Assembly: GCF_013432195.1 (NCBI RefSeq)
Contig: NZ_JACCDB010000007.1
Coordinates: forward strand, 62,001-126,000
DNA: 64,000 nt
DNA from: Tepidicella baoligensis
Lineage (GTDB): Bacteria > Pseudomonadota > Gammaproteobacteria > Burkholderiales > Burkholderiaceae_C
Direction: 5' to 3'
Part shown: positions 1-9,634 of the stretch, one piece after another
Position numbering within the stretch: the stretch's first letter is position 1
Layout of the letters: the number at the start of each line of letters is the position of its first letter
Translations under genes and position numbers: made by a program
The notes under the pieces: generated by a model
What the model was told of the DNA's origin: nothing
Database searches by the model: none
Seen by the model: the letters and a program-made list of their open reading frames with translations, nothing else

Positions 1-343
1 AATGACGCCCGATGAAGCCAACAAGGGCAGTGGCTACAGGGAGTGTGGCTGCGGCATGGGTCCGGCGCTGAACATGGCGTCCTCATCCAACGCCTATGTG
101 CTGACCGACCGCGGCACCTGGCTGAGCTTCAGGAACCGGGGCGACCTGACCGTGCTGGTCGAAGGTGACCAGCGCCTCTTCAACCAGTACGGGGTGATGC
201 TGGTGAACGCGGCCAAGCATCCCCATGTGAAGACGGCCGATGGCCAGACATTCGTGGACTGGGTGATCGGTCCTGAAGGCCAGGCTGCCATTGCCTCCTA
301 CAAGGTGGGCGGTGAGCCGCTGTTCTTCCCAAACGCCCGCTGA
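1..343 (+). CDS. tupA: Tungstate ABC transporter substrate-binding protein, 3' part only
   Basis: Periplasmic binding protein that captures tungstate for a TupABC importer. Only the last ~113 residues lie in the window; the reading frame is open to the left edge, so the gene begins outside. The stretch with NAYVLTDRGTWLSF, then LFNQYGVMLVNAAKHPHV, and the ending FFPNAR is the typical TupA C-terminal half (TupA proteins are usually about 270-290 residues). The permease and ATPase genes are not visible here. The tungsten link is strengthened by a tungsten aldehyde oxidoreductase operon about 7 kb downstream. Molybdate or other oxyanion specificity cannot be excluded from the fragment alone. Confidence 0.85.
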   Translation, partial: MTPDEANKGSGYRECGCGMGPALNMASSSNAYVLTDRGTWLSFRNRGDLTVLVEGDQRLFNQYGVMLVNAAKHPHVKTADGQTFVDWVIGPEGQAAIASYKVGGEPLFFPNAR

Positions 344-397
344 GCCTGGGGTTGCCCGCACGGCTTGCTTTTGTGCCGCCGCAGCTTGTGATAAGGT

Positions 398-412
398 GAC
401 ATCCACGATGTC
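398..412 (+). terminator. Short hairpin downstream of tupA
   Basis: GACATC and GATGTC form a perfect 6-bp stem with a 3-nt loop, followed by TTTCC. It lies 55 bases after the tupA stop and before the kinase gene. It could be a weak terminator or an operator-like palindrome; the sequence does not decide between them. The rest of 344-562 shows no gene. Confidence 0.3.
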
Positions 413-523
413 TTTCCACCCGGCGATGGCGGGGGGATGCATCGAGGGGGACCCACATGCACACCGATCGTCGGCCCGCTGCGGAGCCATTTCAATCCAG
501 TCGTTTTCAGTGGATGCCCATGC

Positions 524-542
524 CCCCCGTGGAGCACGGGGG
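524..542 (+). other. GC hairpin in the leader of the sensor kinase gene
   Basis: CCCCCG and CGGGGG pair around a 7-nt loop, ending about 10 bases before the ribosome binding site (GGAGG, 552-556) of the kinase. It may affect translation or end upstream transcription; no U-run follows. Confidence 0.25.
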
Positions 543-562
543 CGCGCCGCCGGAGGCCTGAC

Positions 563-3500
563 ATGGCCCGTTGCCTGGCCTGGTGGGGGCTGGCCGGTGC
601 GCTGTGGCTGGCCGGTTGCGGTGCCTTCGATGCCGCCACCAACCAGCGCGTGGTGCGCGTGGGCTTGTACCAGAATGCTCCCAAGGTCTATTCGGACGAA
701 CAGGGCAAGCCGGCAGGCCTGTTTCCGGAGCTCCTCGACGCCATCGCCCAGCGCGAGCGCTGGCGCCTCCATTACGTGCCTTGCGAATGGGCCGACTGCC
801 TGCGCCAGTTGGAAGAGGGCACCATCGATCTCATGCCCGACGTCGCCTTCTCGGCCGAGCGGGCGCAGCGGTTCGATTTTCATCAAGTCTCGGTGGCCAA
901 CAGCTGGTCACAGGTCTATGCGCATCCCGACCTGCGCGTGCAGACCCTCTCCGACCTGACGGCGCGCCGCATTGCGGTGTTGGAAGGGGGTATCCAGCAG
1001 CATTTCCTGGGACAGTTGTTGACCGCCAGCGGCATTCCCTATCAAGCGGTTCCCGTGGGTTCGCTGGATGAAGGCTATCGGGCGGTGCGGGACGGGCGGG
1101 CCGACGCCGTGGTCACCAACAGCTTTTTTGCCATACGCAATGGCCAGATGTACCGGCTCGGCGAGACCCCCATCGTGTTCCTGCCGTCTTCCCTGTATGT
1201 CGCGGCCCCGAAAGGCCGCCATGCCGACCTCCTCGCGGCGATCGACCGCCACATCAGTGCCTGGCGCAGTGACGCGAATTCGATCTACTACGACGCGATG
1301 CGCCGTACCATGGCATCGCCCACGGCTACCTCCACGCCGGACTGGGTGGGCTGGTCGCTGACCACACTCCTGGGTGTGCTGCTGTTCCTCGGGGGGGCGA
1401 CCCTGATGCTGCGCAGCAAGGTTCAGCGGCGCACCCGTCGGCTCGTGGAAACGCTGGAGATCCTGCGCCAGGAGCGGGCCAATCTGGAGCAGGTGGTGGC
1501 CGAGCGGACGGCGCAACTGCGCGCAGCCAAGGAAGAAGCGGAGGCGCTTTCCCGCGCCAAGAGCGACTTTCTGGCCGTGATGAGTCACGAGATCCGCACC
1601 CCGATGAATGCCATTCTGGGTATGCTCTATCTTGCGCTCAAGCGAGATCTGGATGCTTCCCTGCGTGATCAGTTGACCAAGGCGCAAGGCGCGGCGCGTT
1701 CCCTGCTGGGCATCATCAACGACATCCTGGACATCTCCAAGATCGAGGCCGGCAAGCTGGAGATCGAGCAGGTCGAGTTCGGCCTGGATTCGGTGCTGGA
1801 GCAGCTGACCGATGCCATCGGCTACCAGGCCGAGCAGAAGGGGATCGAGTTCCTCATCCGTTACGACCCCGCCATTCCCCATCGGCTCATTGGCGACCCC
1901 TTGCGGCTGGGCCAGGTGCTGCTCAACCTGTGTGGCAATGCGGTCAAGTTCACCGATGAAGGCGAGGTGGAACTCGCTTTCCAGCAAATCGACAGCGGGG
2001 AGGCTGGCATCCAGGTACAGGTGTGTGTGCGCGATTCGGGCATTGGCATGACACCGGACGTGCAACGCCGCCTGTTCGAGAAATTCACCCAGGCCGATCA
2101 ATCCACCACGCGGCGTTTCGGTGGCACCGGCTTGGGGTTGGCGATTTCGCGCCATCTGGTCGAACTCATGGGTGGCCGGATTTGGGTGGAGGATTCCCGT
2201 ACCGGGCAGGGCACCACCATGTGCTTTACTGTCCGGTTGCAGGTGCCCAAGGCGTCGCGCGAGCACCAGATGGCGTTGCGGGAACAGGTGGGCCCCTTGT
2301 TGCGGGGCGTGCGCGTGCTGGTGGTGGACGACAACCAGGTCTCGCGCGAGATCCTGACCGAGATGCTGCGCTTTTTCCACGTGGATGTGGCCGGGGTGCC
2401 CGGTGGGCCGCCAGCGATCGACTTGCTGCGGGTGGCCTGTCCACCCTATGACCTGGTGCTCATGGACTGGCGCATGCCCGGCATGAACGGCGATGAAGTG
2501 GCGCAACGTATCCACCAGGATGCTGCGATCCGCACACAGCCCCGCATCGTCATGGTCACGGCCTACGGGCGCGAGGAGGTGATCCGTCAGCTCGAGCAGG
2601 TGGGGGTGGACGGCATCCTCATCAAGCCGGTGTCTCCGTCCACGCTGCTGGACACCGTTTTGTCGGTGCTGGGGCGGGGGCGCATCTTCGAGCGGCGCAG
2701 CTCCGCGGCCCAGGTGCCGGACATGCACGCCGGTGGCCGGTTGGCCGGCGCTCGGGTGTTGTTAGTCGAGGACAACGACATCAACCGGGAATTCGCCGTC
2801 GAGCTCCTGCACAGTGAAGGCTTGGTGGTGGAGGAGGCGGTCAACGGCCAGCAGGCGCTGGAAAAGGTGCAACAGCACGACTATGACGCGGTGTTGATGG
2901 ACATCCAGATGCCGGTCATGGACGGTCTGGAAGCCACCCGCCGCATCCGAGCCCTGTCGGCGCAAGAAGGGGGCGAGCGGTACGCCCGGCTGCCCATCAT
3001 CGCCATGACCGCGCTTGCCATGGCCAGTGATGCCGAACGCGCCCGCGCCGCCGGGATGAACGATCACGTGACCAAGCCGATCGAACCCGGTCACTTGTTT
3101 GCCGCCCTGTTGCGGGCGGTCCAGATGCCGGTGGTGTCTGATGAAGGGCCTGACCGGCTGGCGGCAGCGCCTTCCACGGCCCCCGAGCCGCTGATGCAGA
3201 GTCTGACCGGCCTCACCAGCCTGGACGTGCACGGCGGGGTGCGGCGCATCGGCGGAAGGGTGGATGCCTATCTCAAACAGCTGCGACGTTTCCGGGAGAA
3301 CCACCACGAGGCGGTCGATATCCTGCGCCAGAAGATCGCTGCCGGGGACCTGCAGGCGGCCGAGGCGTACTGCCATGCGCTCAAAGGCGTGACCGGCAAT
3401 CTGGGGGCCACCAGGGTCTTTCTGGCGCTGGATGCGATTGATCAACCTCTCAAGGCTGCCCAAGTGCCGACCGATGCGGCGCTGGCGTCGTTGCAGGCGG

Positions 3501-3784
3501 CCATCGAAGCGCTGTTGGCCGACATCGACAGTCTGCAACGCCCAGCCCCACCGCCCGTACAGACCACCCGGCTCGAAGGTGCGGCCCTGCGTGCCCATCT
3601 GGATCGCCTGTCTCGAGCATTGGAGTACGATTTAGGGGCCGTGGAACCCCTGCTGGCCGAGTTGCAGGCGGGGGTGGCCGGTACCCCGCTGGAGGAGCCG
3701 GTCGCCTCGATCACAGCGTTGGTCGATGTGTTCGAGATCGACGCCGCCCAGGAGCGCCTGCGCGCGCTGTCCAACCAAGTCTGA
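563..3784 (+). CDS. Hybrid sensor histidine kinase with periplasmic solute-binding sensor, two receivers and Hpt
   Basis: Membrane sensor of a multi-step phosphorelay, about 1073 aa. The ATG at 563 is chosen because GGAGG lies 7 bases upstream and it gives a lipoprotein-like signal peptide with lipobox LAGC; the frame is open further upstream but that part is not protein-like. Domains in order: solute-binding family 3 sensor (~25-250), one membrane segment (~262-282), coiled coil, HisKA with H342 (MSHEIRTPMNAILG), HATPase (N box NLCGNAVKF; G boxes DSGIGM and GGTGLGLAIS), receiver 1 with D635 (LMDWRMPGMNG), receiver 2 with D780 (LMDIQMPVMDG), Hpt with H938 (HALKGVTGNLG). The next gene starts 9 bases on and encodes a double-receiver c-di-GMP protein, the likely relay target. 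The ligand is unknown; the domain belongs to a mainly amino-acid-binding family. Confidence 0.9.
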   Translation: MARCLAWWGLAGALWLAGCGAFDAATNQRVVRVGLYQNAPKVYSDEQGKPAGLFPELLDAIAQRERWRLHYVPCEWADCLRQLEEGTIDLMPDVAFSAERAQRFDFHQVSVANSWSQVYAHPDLRVQTLSDLTARRIAVLEGGIQQHFLGQLLTASGIPYQAVPVGSLDEGYRAVRDGRADAVVTNSFFAIRNGQMYRLGETPIVFLPSSLYVAAPKGRHADLLAAIDRHISAWRSDANSIYYDAMRRTMASPTATSTPDWVGWSLTTLLGVLLFLGGATLMLRSKVQRRTRRLVETLEILRQERANLEQVVAERTAQLRAAKEEAEALSRAKSDFLAVMSHEIRTPMNAILGMLYLALKRDLDASLRDQLTKAQGAARSLLGIINDILDISKIEAGKLEIEQVEFGLDSVLEQLTDAIGYQAEQKGIEFLIRYDPAIPHRLIGDPLRLGQVLLNLCGNAVKFTDEGEVELAFQQIDSGEAGIQVQVCVRDSGIGMTPDVQRRLFEKFTQADQSTTRRFGGTGLGLAISRHLVELMGGRIWVEDSRTGQGTTMCFTVRLQVPKASREHQMALREQVGPLLRGVRVLVVDDNQVSREILTEMLRFFHVDVAGVPGGPPAIDLLRVACPPYDLVLMDWRMPGMNGDEVAQRIHQDAAIRTQPRIVMVTAYGREEVIRQLEQVGVDGILIKPVSPSTLLDTVLSVLGRGRIFERRSSAAQVPDMHAGGRLAGARVLLVEDNDINREFAVELLHSEGLVVEEAVNGQQALEKVQQHDYDAVLMDIQMPVMDGLEATRRIRALSAQEGGERYARLPIIAMTALAMASDAERARAAGMNDHVTKPIEPGHLFAALLRAVQMPVVSDEGPDRLAAAPSTAPEPLMQSLTGLTSLDVHGGVRRIGGRVDAYLKQLRRFRENHHEAVDILRQKIAAGDLQAAEAYCHALKGVTGNLGATRVFLALDAIDQPLKAAQVPTDAALASLQAAIEALLADIDSLQRPAPPPVQTTRLEGAALRAHLDRLSRALEYDLGAVEPLLAELQAGVAGTPLEEPVASITALVDVFEIDAAQERLRALSNQV

Positions 3785-3793
3785 GGCCCCTGC

Positions 3794-6004
3794 GTGAACA
3801 CCCAAGACCACGTTTCCATGGTGCAACGCGACCGCATACTCATCGTGGATGACGTGCACGAGAACCTGCACGGGCTCATGCAGATCCTGCGCGACGAGTA
3901 TGCCATCGTCGCGGCGACGAGTGGCGAGAAGGCGCTGGAGCTCGCGCGGCGCCAGCCCCCGCCTGACCTGATTTTGCTCGACATCAAAATGCCGGGCATG
4001 GACGGCTATGCGGTCTTGTCACAGCTCAAGATCGACCCGCAGACCGCCGACATCCCGGTCATCTTTGTCACGGCATTGGCCGACGCTGCCGACGAGGCGC
4101 AGGGGTTGAACATGGGCGTGGCGGATTACATCACCAAACCCTTCAATCCCGACCTTCTGCGGGCCCGCGTTCGTACCCAGCTGGAGCTGCGCCGTCATCG
4201 GCGCCACTGCGTGACCTTCGATGTGCTGGCGCACGCCCAGCCAGAGCGGGACCAGACCCTGCTCGTGGTGGACGACATACCCGACAACATCCACGAGCTG
4301 CTCGAAGCGCTCAAGGAACGTTACCGCATCCAGGTGGCCAACACGGGGGAGCGGGCGCTGGAGATCGTGGCCGGTCCGAACCCGCCGGATCTGGTGCTGC
4401 TCGACGTGAAGATGCCCGGTATCGACGGCTTCGAGGTCTGCCGCCGGATCAAGGCCATGCCGGCCGGCCATCGGATTCCGGTGATTTTCGTGACCGTGCT
4501 GGATGCGGTCCGGCAGATCGTCAAGGGTTTCGAGCTGGGGGCGTCGGATTACATCACCAAGCCCTTCGATGTCGATGAGGTCCATGCCCGGGTGCGCACC
4601 CACCTGGAGCTGGCCCGACTGCGGCGCTTGCTGGAGGACATGGTCGCCCAGCGCACCGCCATGCTGCAAGTCAGTGAGGAGAGGTACCGCATCCTCGCCC
4701 AGCGCGATCCGGTCACGGGACTGCCCAACCGGGCCCTGTTCGCCGAATTGCTCACCCATGCGGTCCAGCAGGCGCAGCGCACCGGCACGCCTTTCGCTCT
4801 GCTGTCGCTGGACCTGGACAACTTCAAGACCATCAATGAGAGCCTGGGTCACCGCCGGGGCGACCAACTGCTGGCGGAGGTGGCGCGCCGGTTGCAGAAG
4901 TTGTTGCCCGAAAGCGATGCCATGGCGCGGCTGGGGGGTGACGAGTTCGCGGTGATCGTCGAGCGCCAGGAGGACATGCCTTGGGTCGATCTGCTGGCGC
5001 AGCGCATGATCGAGGCCCTCGCCACGCCTTTCGTCTTCGACGGTGAGCCGGTGTATGTGGGAGCGTGCATTGGCATTGCGCTCTACCCGAACGATGCGGC
5101 CGATGCCGATACCCTGCAGCGCCACGCCGATGCCGCGTTGCACAGGGCCAAGGCCCAGGGCCGGGGCATGCTGCAATTCTTCGCGCCTGAACTCTCGAAC
5201 CAGGCCCGTTCGCGGCTCACCCTGGACTCCGAATTGCGTCGCGCGATCAGTGGGGACGAACTGCGCCTGCACTACCAGCCGCAGATCGACCTGCACAGTG
5301 GGCGCATCATCGGCATGGAGGCCTTGGTGCGCTGGCAGCATCCGGCGCGCGGCATGGTGCCCCCTGGCGAATTCATCGCATTTGCCGAGGAAAGCAGCCT
5401 GGTGGTGCGGCTCGGCAAATGGGTGCTGGAGGAGGCCACCCGCCAAATGCGCATCTGGCTCGACGAGGGCATCGATCCACCTCCGGTGTCGGTCAATGTG
5501 TCGGCGGTCCAACTCAGCCGGGGGACGATGGCCGGGTATGCGGAGCAGGCACTGTGCGCCAACCGGCTCCGCCCCGACCAGCTGGAGCTGGAGATCACGG
5601 AAAGCTTCATCATGCGCGACCGGGAGCGTTCGCTGCGCTCGCTGGCCGAGCTCAAGGCGCTGGGCGTGCGGTTGACGATCGACGACTTCGGCACCGGCTA
5701 TTCCTCGCTGGCCTATCTGCAACAACTGGAGGTGGACAAGCTCAAGGTGGACATGTCGTTCGTGCAGGACATGACCGATAACCCCGGCAAAGCCTCCATC
5801 GTGCGCGCCGTGATCGCCATGGGGCACAGCCTGGGGCTGGGCATCGTGGCCGAAGGGGTCGAAACCGACGAGCAGGCGCGCGAGTTGCGGCGCTTGCAGT
5901 GCGATGCGATCCAGGGGTATCTCGTCAGCCGGCCCCTGCCGGCGGACGACATGGGGGCTTTCCTGCGCCGATTCAGCCCCTGGACGGTCAGCGAGTGGGA
6001 CTGA
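3794..6004 (+). CDS. Double-receiver GGDEF-EAL cyclic-di-GMP protein
   Basis: Cytoplasmic response regulator predicted to make and/or break c-di-GMP, 736 aa. Receiver 1 has D63 ([11 protein letters not shown]), receiver 2 has D204 ([11 protein letters not shown]), each with the conserved K of ITKPF. An intact GGDEF motif is at 381-385, but no RxxD inhibitory site is visible just before it. The EAL domain has E509 (MEALVRW), DDFGTGYSS and EGVET, so phosphodiesterase activity is likely. The start is GTG 3794; an ATG at 3818 is the alternative. It begins 9 bases after the hybrid kinase stop and probably shares its transcript and receives phosphate from its Hpt domain. Which activity dominates cannot be read from sequence. 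Confidence 0.9.
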   Translation: MNTQDHVSMVQRDRILIVDDVHENLHGLMQILRDEYAIVAATSGEKALELARRQPPPDLILLDIKMPGMDGYAVLSQLKIDPQTADIPVIFVTALADAADEAQGLNMGVADYITKPFNPDLLRARVRTQLELRRHRRHCVTFDVLAHAQPERDQTLLVVDDIPDNIHELLEALKERYRIQVANTGERALEIVAGPNPPDLVLLDVKMPGIDGFEVCRRIKAMPAGHRIPVIFVTVLDAVRQIVKGFELGASDYITKPFDVDEVHARVRTHLELARLRRLLEDMVAQRTAMLQVSEERYRILAQRDPVTGLPNRALFAELLTHAVQQAQRTGTPFALLSLDLDNFKTINESLGHRRGDQLLAEVARRLQKLLPESDAMARLGGDEFAVIVERQEDMPWVDLLAQRMIEALATPFVFDGEPVYVGACIGIALYPNDAADADTLQRHADAALHRAKAQGRGMLQFFAPELSNQARSRLTLDSELRRAISGDELRLHYQPQIDLHSGRIIGMEALVRWQHPARGMVPPGEFIAFAEESSLVVRLGKWVLEEATRQMRIWLDEGIDPPPVSVNVSAVQLSRGTMAGYAEQALCANRLRPDQLELEITESFIMRDRERSLRSLAELKALGVRLTIDDFGTGYSSLAYLQQLEVDKLKVDMSFVQDMTDNPGKASIVRAVIAMGHSLGLGIVAEGVETDEQARELRRLQCDAIQGYLVSRPLPADDMGAFLRRFSPWTVSEWD

Positions 6005-6019
6005 GCCCGAGCCTCAGCC

Positions 6020-7126
6020 TTAACGCCGTTCCAGTTTGCGGTAAACCGTGGCGCGGCTGATGCCCAAGGCACGCGCGGCCTCTGCCACGTTGCCACCGGC
6101 GTCTTCCACCGCCTTGCGGATCATGGCGGTTTCCACGTCCCGCAGGGGCACGGCATGGCCGTGCGGCACGCCATGGCCGGCCGAGATCGGGTGGTCGGCG
6201 TGGAGCAGCGGCATCACCAGTATCCGCAAACCGGACCACAGCGGCAGTTCCAGCACGCCCCGTCGTTGCCGGGCGGCATCGAACAGGCTGTTCGTGGGCA
6301 CGGCAAACACGTCGCTGCAATGGGGCCACCCAGCGCCGGTAGGCAGGGTCAGCATGTCCACCGCGTTGCGGTTGGCCCCGGTGATCAGGCCATCGGCATC
6401 GACGGCGAGCAGACCGTCGCCATCCTCACCGATCAGGTGGCCCGGCCATTGCAGCCGCAGCAGCAGGTGATGCGGCTGGGCGAGGGTGAGGGCGTTTTCG
6501 ATGCTGCGCACCGACTGGGTGACCAGGTGCTTGAGGGCGGGGCGCTCGGGCACGTCGATGCCGGTGAGGTCCAGCATGCCGATGCAGCGGCCATCGGGGC
6601 CGATGACCGGCGCCCCGGCGCAGCTGTAAATGGCGGTGTCGTCGAAGAAATGCTCGCCACGGTGCAACCACACTGGCTGGATGTCGGTCAGGCTGGCGCC
6701 GATGGCCGTGGTACCGACGGCGGCTTCCGAGAGGTCCACGCCAACCCGGGCGATGGAGGTGGCGCGGGGATCGTGCCGGTCTATGGGGCCGTTGACGTCG
6801 ATGACGATGCCATCGGCGTTCGTGAGGATGGCGAAGTAGCGGGTGTGTGCCATGGCCCGCGCCAGGGAGCGGATCACCGGGCCGGCGGCCTGCAGCAGCG
6901 GCTGGCTGGTTTCGATTGCCCGCCGCATGGCGGCAGCCGAGACGGTCTCGAACACCACGCGCTGGCGCGGGTTCTGGCCGCGGGCCAGACAGCGGCGCCA
7001 TGAACGCTCTACCCAGGCCGCAATGCAGCCGGGCTCGAGTGGGGCCTGATCCATCAGCAGGGTCTGGCGTGCCCGTTCGATCTGCCAGATTCGGCGCTCT
7101 GCGGTGTGCATCGGTTTCTGCGACAT
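6020..7126 (-). CDS. AcoR-type transcriptional regulator without an AAA+ domain (GAF + Fis HTH)
   Basis: Predicted DNA-binding regulator of the adjacent, divergent aldehyde oxidoreductase operon. From MSQKP it is about 368 aa; an in-frame ATG at 7150 is the alternative and neither has a strong ribosome site. The N-terminal region (ERSWRRCLARG; GAF-like block with GVDLSEAAVGTTAIG and CAGAPVIGPDG) matches the sensor half of AcoR regulators. The C-terminus is a Fis-type helix-turn-helix (AARALGISRATVYRKLERR). A full AcoR has a ~230-residue AAA+ domain with GAFTGA between these; here a short PAS-like segment (GLLAVDADGLITGANRNAV) takes its place. It should therefore not activate sigma-54 polymerase in the usual way. 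The effector is unknown; an aldehyde is a reasonable guess. Confidence 0.8.
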   Translation of the reverse strand: MSQKPMHTAERRIWQIERARQTLLMDQAPLEPGCIAAWVERSWRRCLARGQNPRQRVVFETVSAAAMRRAIETSQPLLQAAGPVIRSLARAMAHTRYFAILTNADGIVIDVNGPIDRHDPRATSIARVGVDLSEAAVGTTAIGASLTDIQPVWLHRGEHFFDDTAIYSCAGAPVIGPDGRCIGMLDLTGIDVPERPALKHLVTQSVRSIENALTLAQPHHLLLRLQWPGHLIGEDGDGLLAVDADGLITGANRNAVDMLTLPTGAGWPHCSDVFAVPTNSLFDAARQRRGVLELPLWSGLRILVMPLLHADHPISAGHGVPHGHAVPLRDVETAMIRKAVEDAGGNVAEAARALGISRATVYRKLERR

Positions 7127-7286
7127 GACGCCATTACACCAGTGTTTCATTTTGAGAATAAGTATGGGCTTCAATGGTTGATTGGGGTTTTCCCTAGGTT
7201 CAAAGGCAAGGGGCGGATTCAACAATGCATAGGCAACGGCATTCATAGGCAAGGCGCGTTCGCGTCAATACCCACAGGAGAACCAC
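7127..7286. promoter_or_regulatory. Divergent promoter region of the aor operon with AGGCAA direct repeats
   Basis: It separates the regulator from aorA. CATAGGCAA occurs at 7228-7236 and 7244-7252 (16-bp period), and a third AGGCAA is at 7204-7209. These direct repeats are candidate binding sites for the regulator. A loose GG-N10-GC element (7214-7228) resembles a -24/-12 promoter but is weak. The ribosome site AGGAG precedes aorA. Confidence 0.45.
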
Positions 7287-7763
7287 ATGCAGAAAGTCCT
7301 GCACATCAACCCGGACAAATGCACCGGCTGCTTGCAGTGCGAAATGGCCTGCTCGTTCGAGAACTATGGCACCTATGCCACTTCCAAGTCGCGCATCAAG
7401 GTGTTCGACTTCCATCACACCGGCAAAAAGGTGCCTTACACCTGCACGCAGTGCGACGAGGCTTGGTGTCTGCATGCCTGCCCGGTGGAGGCCATCACCG
7501 TGGACAAGCTGACCGGCGCCAAGGTGGTGAGCGAAACCACCTGTGTAGGCTGCAAGGTGTGCACCATCGCCTGTCCCTTTGGCACCATCAATTACGTGCA
7601 GGAAACCGGCAAGGTCCAGAAGTGCGACCTCTGTGGCGGCGAGCCTGCTTGCGCTGACGCCTGCCCGACCGGGGCCATCACGTTCATCGATGCCAACTGG
7701 ACCGGCCTCGACAAGATGAAGCAATGGGCCGACAAACTCGGTAACCAGGCGGCTGCCGCCTGA
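7287..7763 (+). CDS. aorA: Aldehyde oxidoreductase small Fe-S subunit AorA
   Basis: Polyferredoxin subunit that carries electrons between the tungsten subunit and the flavin subunit, 158 aa. Sixteen cysteines fall into four groups (KCTGCLQCEMAC; CTQCDEAWCLHAC; CVGCKVCTIAC; CDLCGGEPACADAC), enough for four [4Fe-4S] clusters. Gene order aorA-aorB-aorC-MoaD-like matches the heterotrimeric tungsten AOR of Aromatoleum aromaticum. In that relative, AorAB units are reported to stack into filaments through AorA; whether this one does is inference. It starts at ATG 7287 after AGGAG and lies 19 bases before aorB. Confidence 0.9.
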   Translation: MQKVLHINPDKCTGCLQCEMACSFENYGTYATSKSRIKVFDFHHTGKKVPYTCTQCDEAWCLHACPVEAITVDKLTGAKVVSETTCVGCKVCTIACPFGTINYVQETGKVQKCDLCGGEPACADACPTGAITFIDANWTGLDKMKQWADKLGNQAAAA

Positions 7764-7782
7764 TCACGCAAGGAGCACTGAC

Positions 7783-9630
7783 ATGTCTTGGGCTGGAAAA
7801 ATCCTCCGCGTCAACCTGACGGCTGGTACCGTCACCCCCGAACCCCTGAACATGGAATGGGCCAAGGCCTATCTGGGCTCTCGGGGTCTGGCGTCCAAAT
7901 ACCTCATCAGCGAGATCGACCCCAAGGTCGATCCGCTGTCGCCCGACAACAAGATCATCTGGGCCACCGGCCCGCTGACGGGCACCATGGCCTCCACCGG
8001 CGGCCGCTACACCGTGGTCACCAAGGGCCCGCTGACCGGCGCCATCGCCTGTTCCAACTCCGGCGGCTACTGGGGCGCCGAACTGAAGATGGCCGGCTGG
8101 GACATGATCATTTTCGAGGGCAAGTCTCCCAAGCCGGTGTACCTGTACGTCAACGACGACGTGGCCGAGCTGCGTGACGCCTCCCATCTGTGGGGGCAGA
8201 GCGTCTGGAAAACCGAGGAGATGCTCAAAACCAGTCTGCAGGATCCGCTGCTGCGCATTTCCAGCATCGGCAAGGCGGGTGAGAACGGTGTGCTGTACGC
8301 TGCAGTGGTGAACGATCTGCACCGTGCGGCTGGCCGCTCGGGCGTGGGTACCGTCATGGGCAGCAAAAACCTCAAGGCGATTGCGGTGCGTGGCACCAAG
8401 GGCGTGGGCAATGTCCGCGATCCCAAGGCCTTCATGGCCGCCACCAAGGCGGCCAAGAAAGTGCTGGCCGACAACGCCGTGACCGGCCAGGGCCTGCCGA
8501 CCTACGGTACCCAGGTGCTCATGAACGTGATCAATGAAGTCGGCCTGCTGCCCACCCGCAACCACCGTGATGTGCAGTTCGAAGGTGCCAAGGACATCTC
8601 TGCCGAGGCCATGGTCACGCCGCGTGCCACCGATGGCAAGAAGCATCTGGTGACCAACCAGGCCTGCTTTGGATGCACCATCGCCTGCGGGCGCATCAGC
8701 AAGATCGACGAAACTCACTTCAGCGTGCAGAACAAGCCCCAATATTGGGGGGCCAGCGGGGGGTTGGAGTACGAAGCGGCCTGGGCACTGGGGGCCGCCA
8801 ACGGCGTCAACGATCTGGAAGCGCTGCAATACGCCAACCTGATCTGCAACGAGCAGGGGATGGACCCGATCAGCTTCGGTGCCACCGTGGGTGCCGTGAT
8901 GGAGTTGTACGAGATGGGTGTGCTCACGAAGGAGCAGATTGGCATCGAGGCGCCTTTCGGATCCGCCAAGGCTCTGTGCGAACTGGCCGACATGACCGCC
9001 AATGGGGTCGGTTTTGGCAAAGAGATCGGTCTGGGCTCCAAGCGGCTGACGGCCAAGTACGGGCACCCCGACCTGTCCATGAGCGTGAAGGGGCAGGAGT
9101 TCCCCGCTTACGACGGGCGCGTGGCCCAGGGCATCGGCTTGGCCTATGCCACCAGCAACCGTGGGGCCTGCCACCTGCGTGGGTACACCATCGCTTCCGA
9201 GGTGTTGGGCATTCCGGTCAAGACGGAACCCACGGCCTCCGAGGGCAAGCCTGAACTGGTCAAGGCCTTCCAGGATGCGACCGCTGCCTTCGATTCGGCC
9301 GGTATCTGTATTTTCACCAGCTTTGCCTGGACGCTGGCCGACGTGGCCCCGCAGATCCAGGCCGCCTGTGGTGAGGAATTCACCATGGAGCACCTGAACC
9401 TGATCGGGGAGCGCATCTGGAACATGGAGCGCGAATTCAACAACGCCGCCGGCTTCACGTCCAAGGACGACAGTCTGCCCAAGCGCCTGCTCACGGAACC
9501 GGCCAAGACCGGTCCGGGCAAGGGCTCGGTCAGCAAGCTGCCGGAAATGCTGCCCAAGTACTACGAAGTCCGGGGTTGGGACGCCGAGGGACGCCCCACC
9601 GCGGCCACCAAGGAACGCCTGGGTCTGTGA
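7783..9630 (+). CDS. aorB: Tungsten-dependent aldehyde ferredoxin oxidoreductase, large subunit
   Basis: Catalytic subunit that oxidises aldehydes to acids (reversibly) at a tungsten bis-pterin centre, 615 aa, a usual length for the family. The N-terminal AOR domain starts MSWAGKILRVNLTAG and contains YLGSRGLASKYL and GGRYTVVTKGPLTG. The single [4Fe-4S] cluster ligands are C295, C298, C302 (CFGCTIAC) and C509 (GICIFTSF). Strong ribosome site AAGGAG. It sits between the Fe-S subunit and the FAD subunit, which makes a NAD-linked bacterial AOR likely rather than an archaeal ferredoxin-only enzyme. The tupA gene upstream supports tungsten as the metal. The substrate range is not readable; related enzymes accept many aliphatic and aromatic aldehydes. 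Confidence 0.93.
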   Translation: MSWAGKILRVNLTAGTVTPEPLNMEWAKAYLGSRGLASKYLISEIDPKVDPLSPDNKIIWATGPLTGTMASTGGRYTVVTKGPLTGAIACSNSGGYWGAELKMAGWDMIIFEGKSPKPVYLYVNDDVAELRDASHLWGQSVWKTEEMLKTSLQDPLLRISSIGKAGENGVLYAAVVNDLHRAAGRSGVGTVMGSKNLKAIAVRGTKGVGNVRDPKAFMAATKAAKKVLADNAVTGQGLPTYGTQVLMNVINEVGLLPTRNHRDVQFEGAKDISAEAMVTPRATDGKKHLVTNQACFGCTIACGRISKIDETHFSVQNKPQYWGASGGLEYEAAWALGAANGVNDLEALQYANLICNEQGMDPISFGATVGAVMELYEMGVLTKEQIGIEAPFGSAKALCELADMTANGVGFGKEIGLGSKRLTAKYGHPDLSMSVKGQEFPAYDGRVAQGIGLAYATSNRGACHLRGYTIASEVLGIPVKTEPTASEGKPELVKAFQDATAAFDSAGICIFTSFAWTLADVAPQIQAACGEEFTMEHLNLIGERIWNMEREFNNAAGFTSKDDSLPKRLLTEPAKTGPGKGSVSKLPEMLPKYYEVRGWDAEGRPTAATKERLGL

Positions 9631-9634
9631 GCGC

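Noticed and set aside
7214-7228. Sigma-54 promoter of the aor operon
   Set aside because: Only GG and TGC match the consensus, and the adjacent regulator lacks the AAA+ domain needed.
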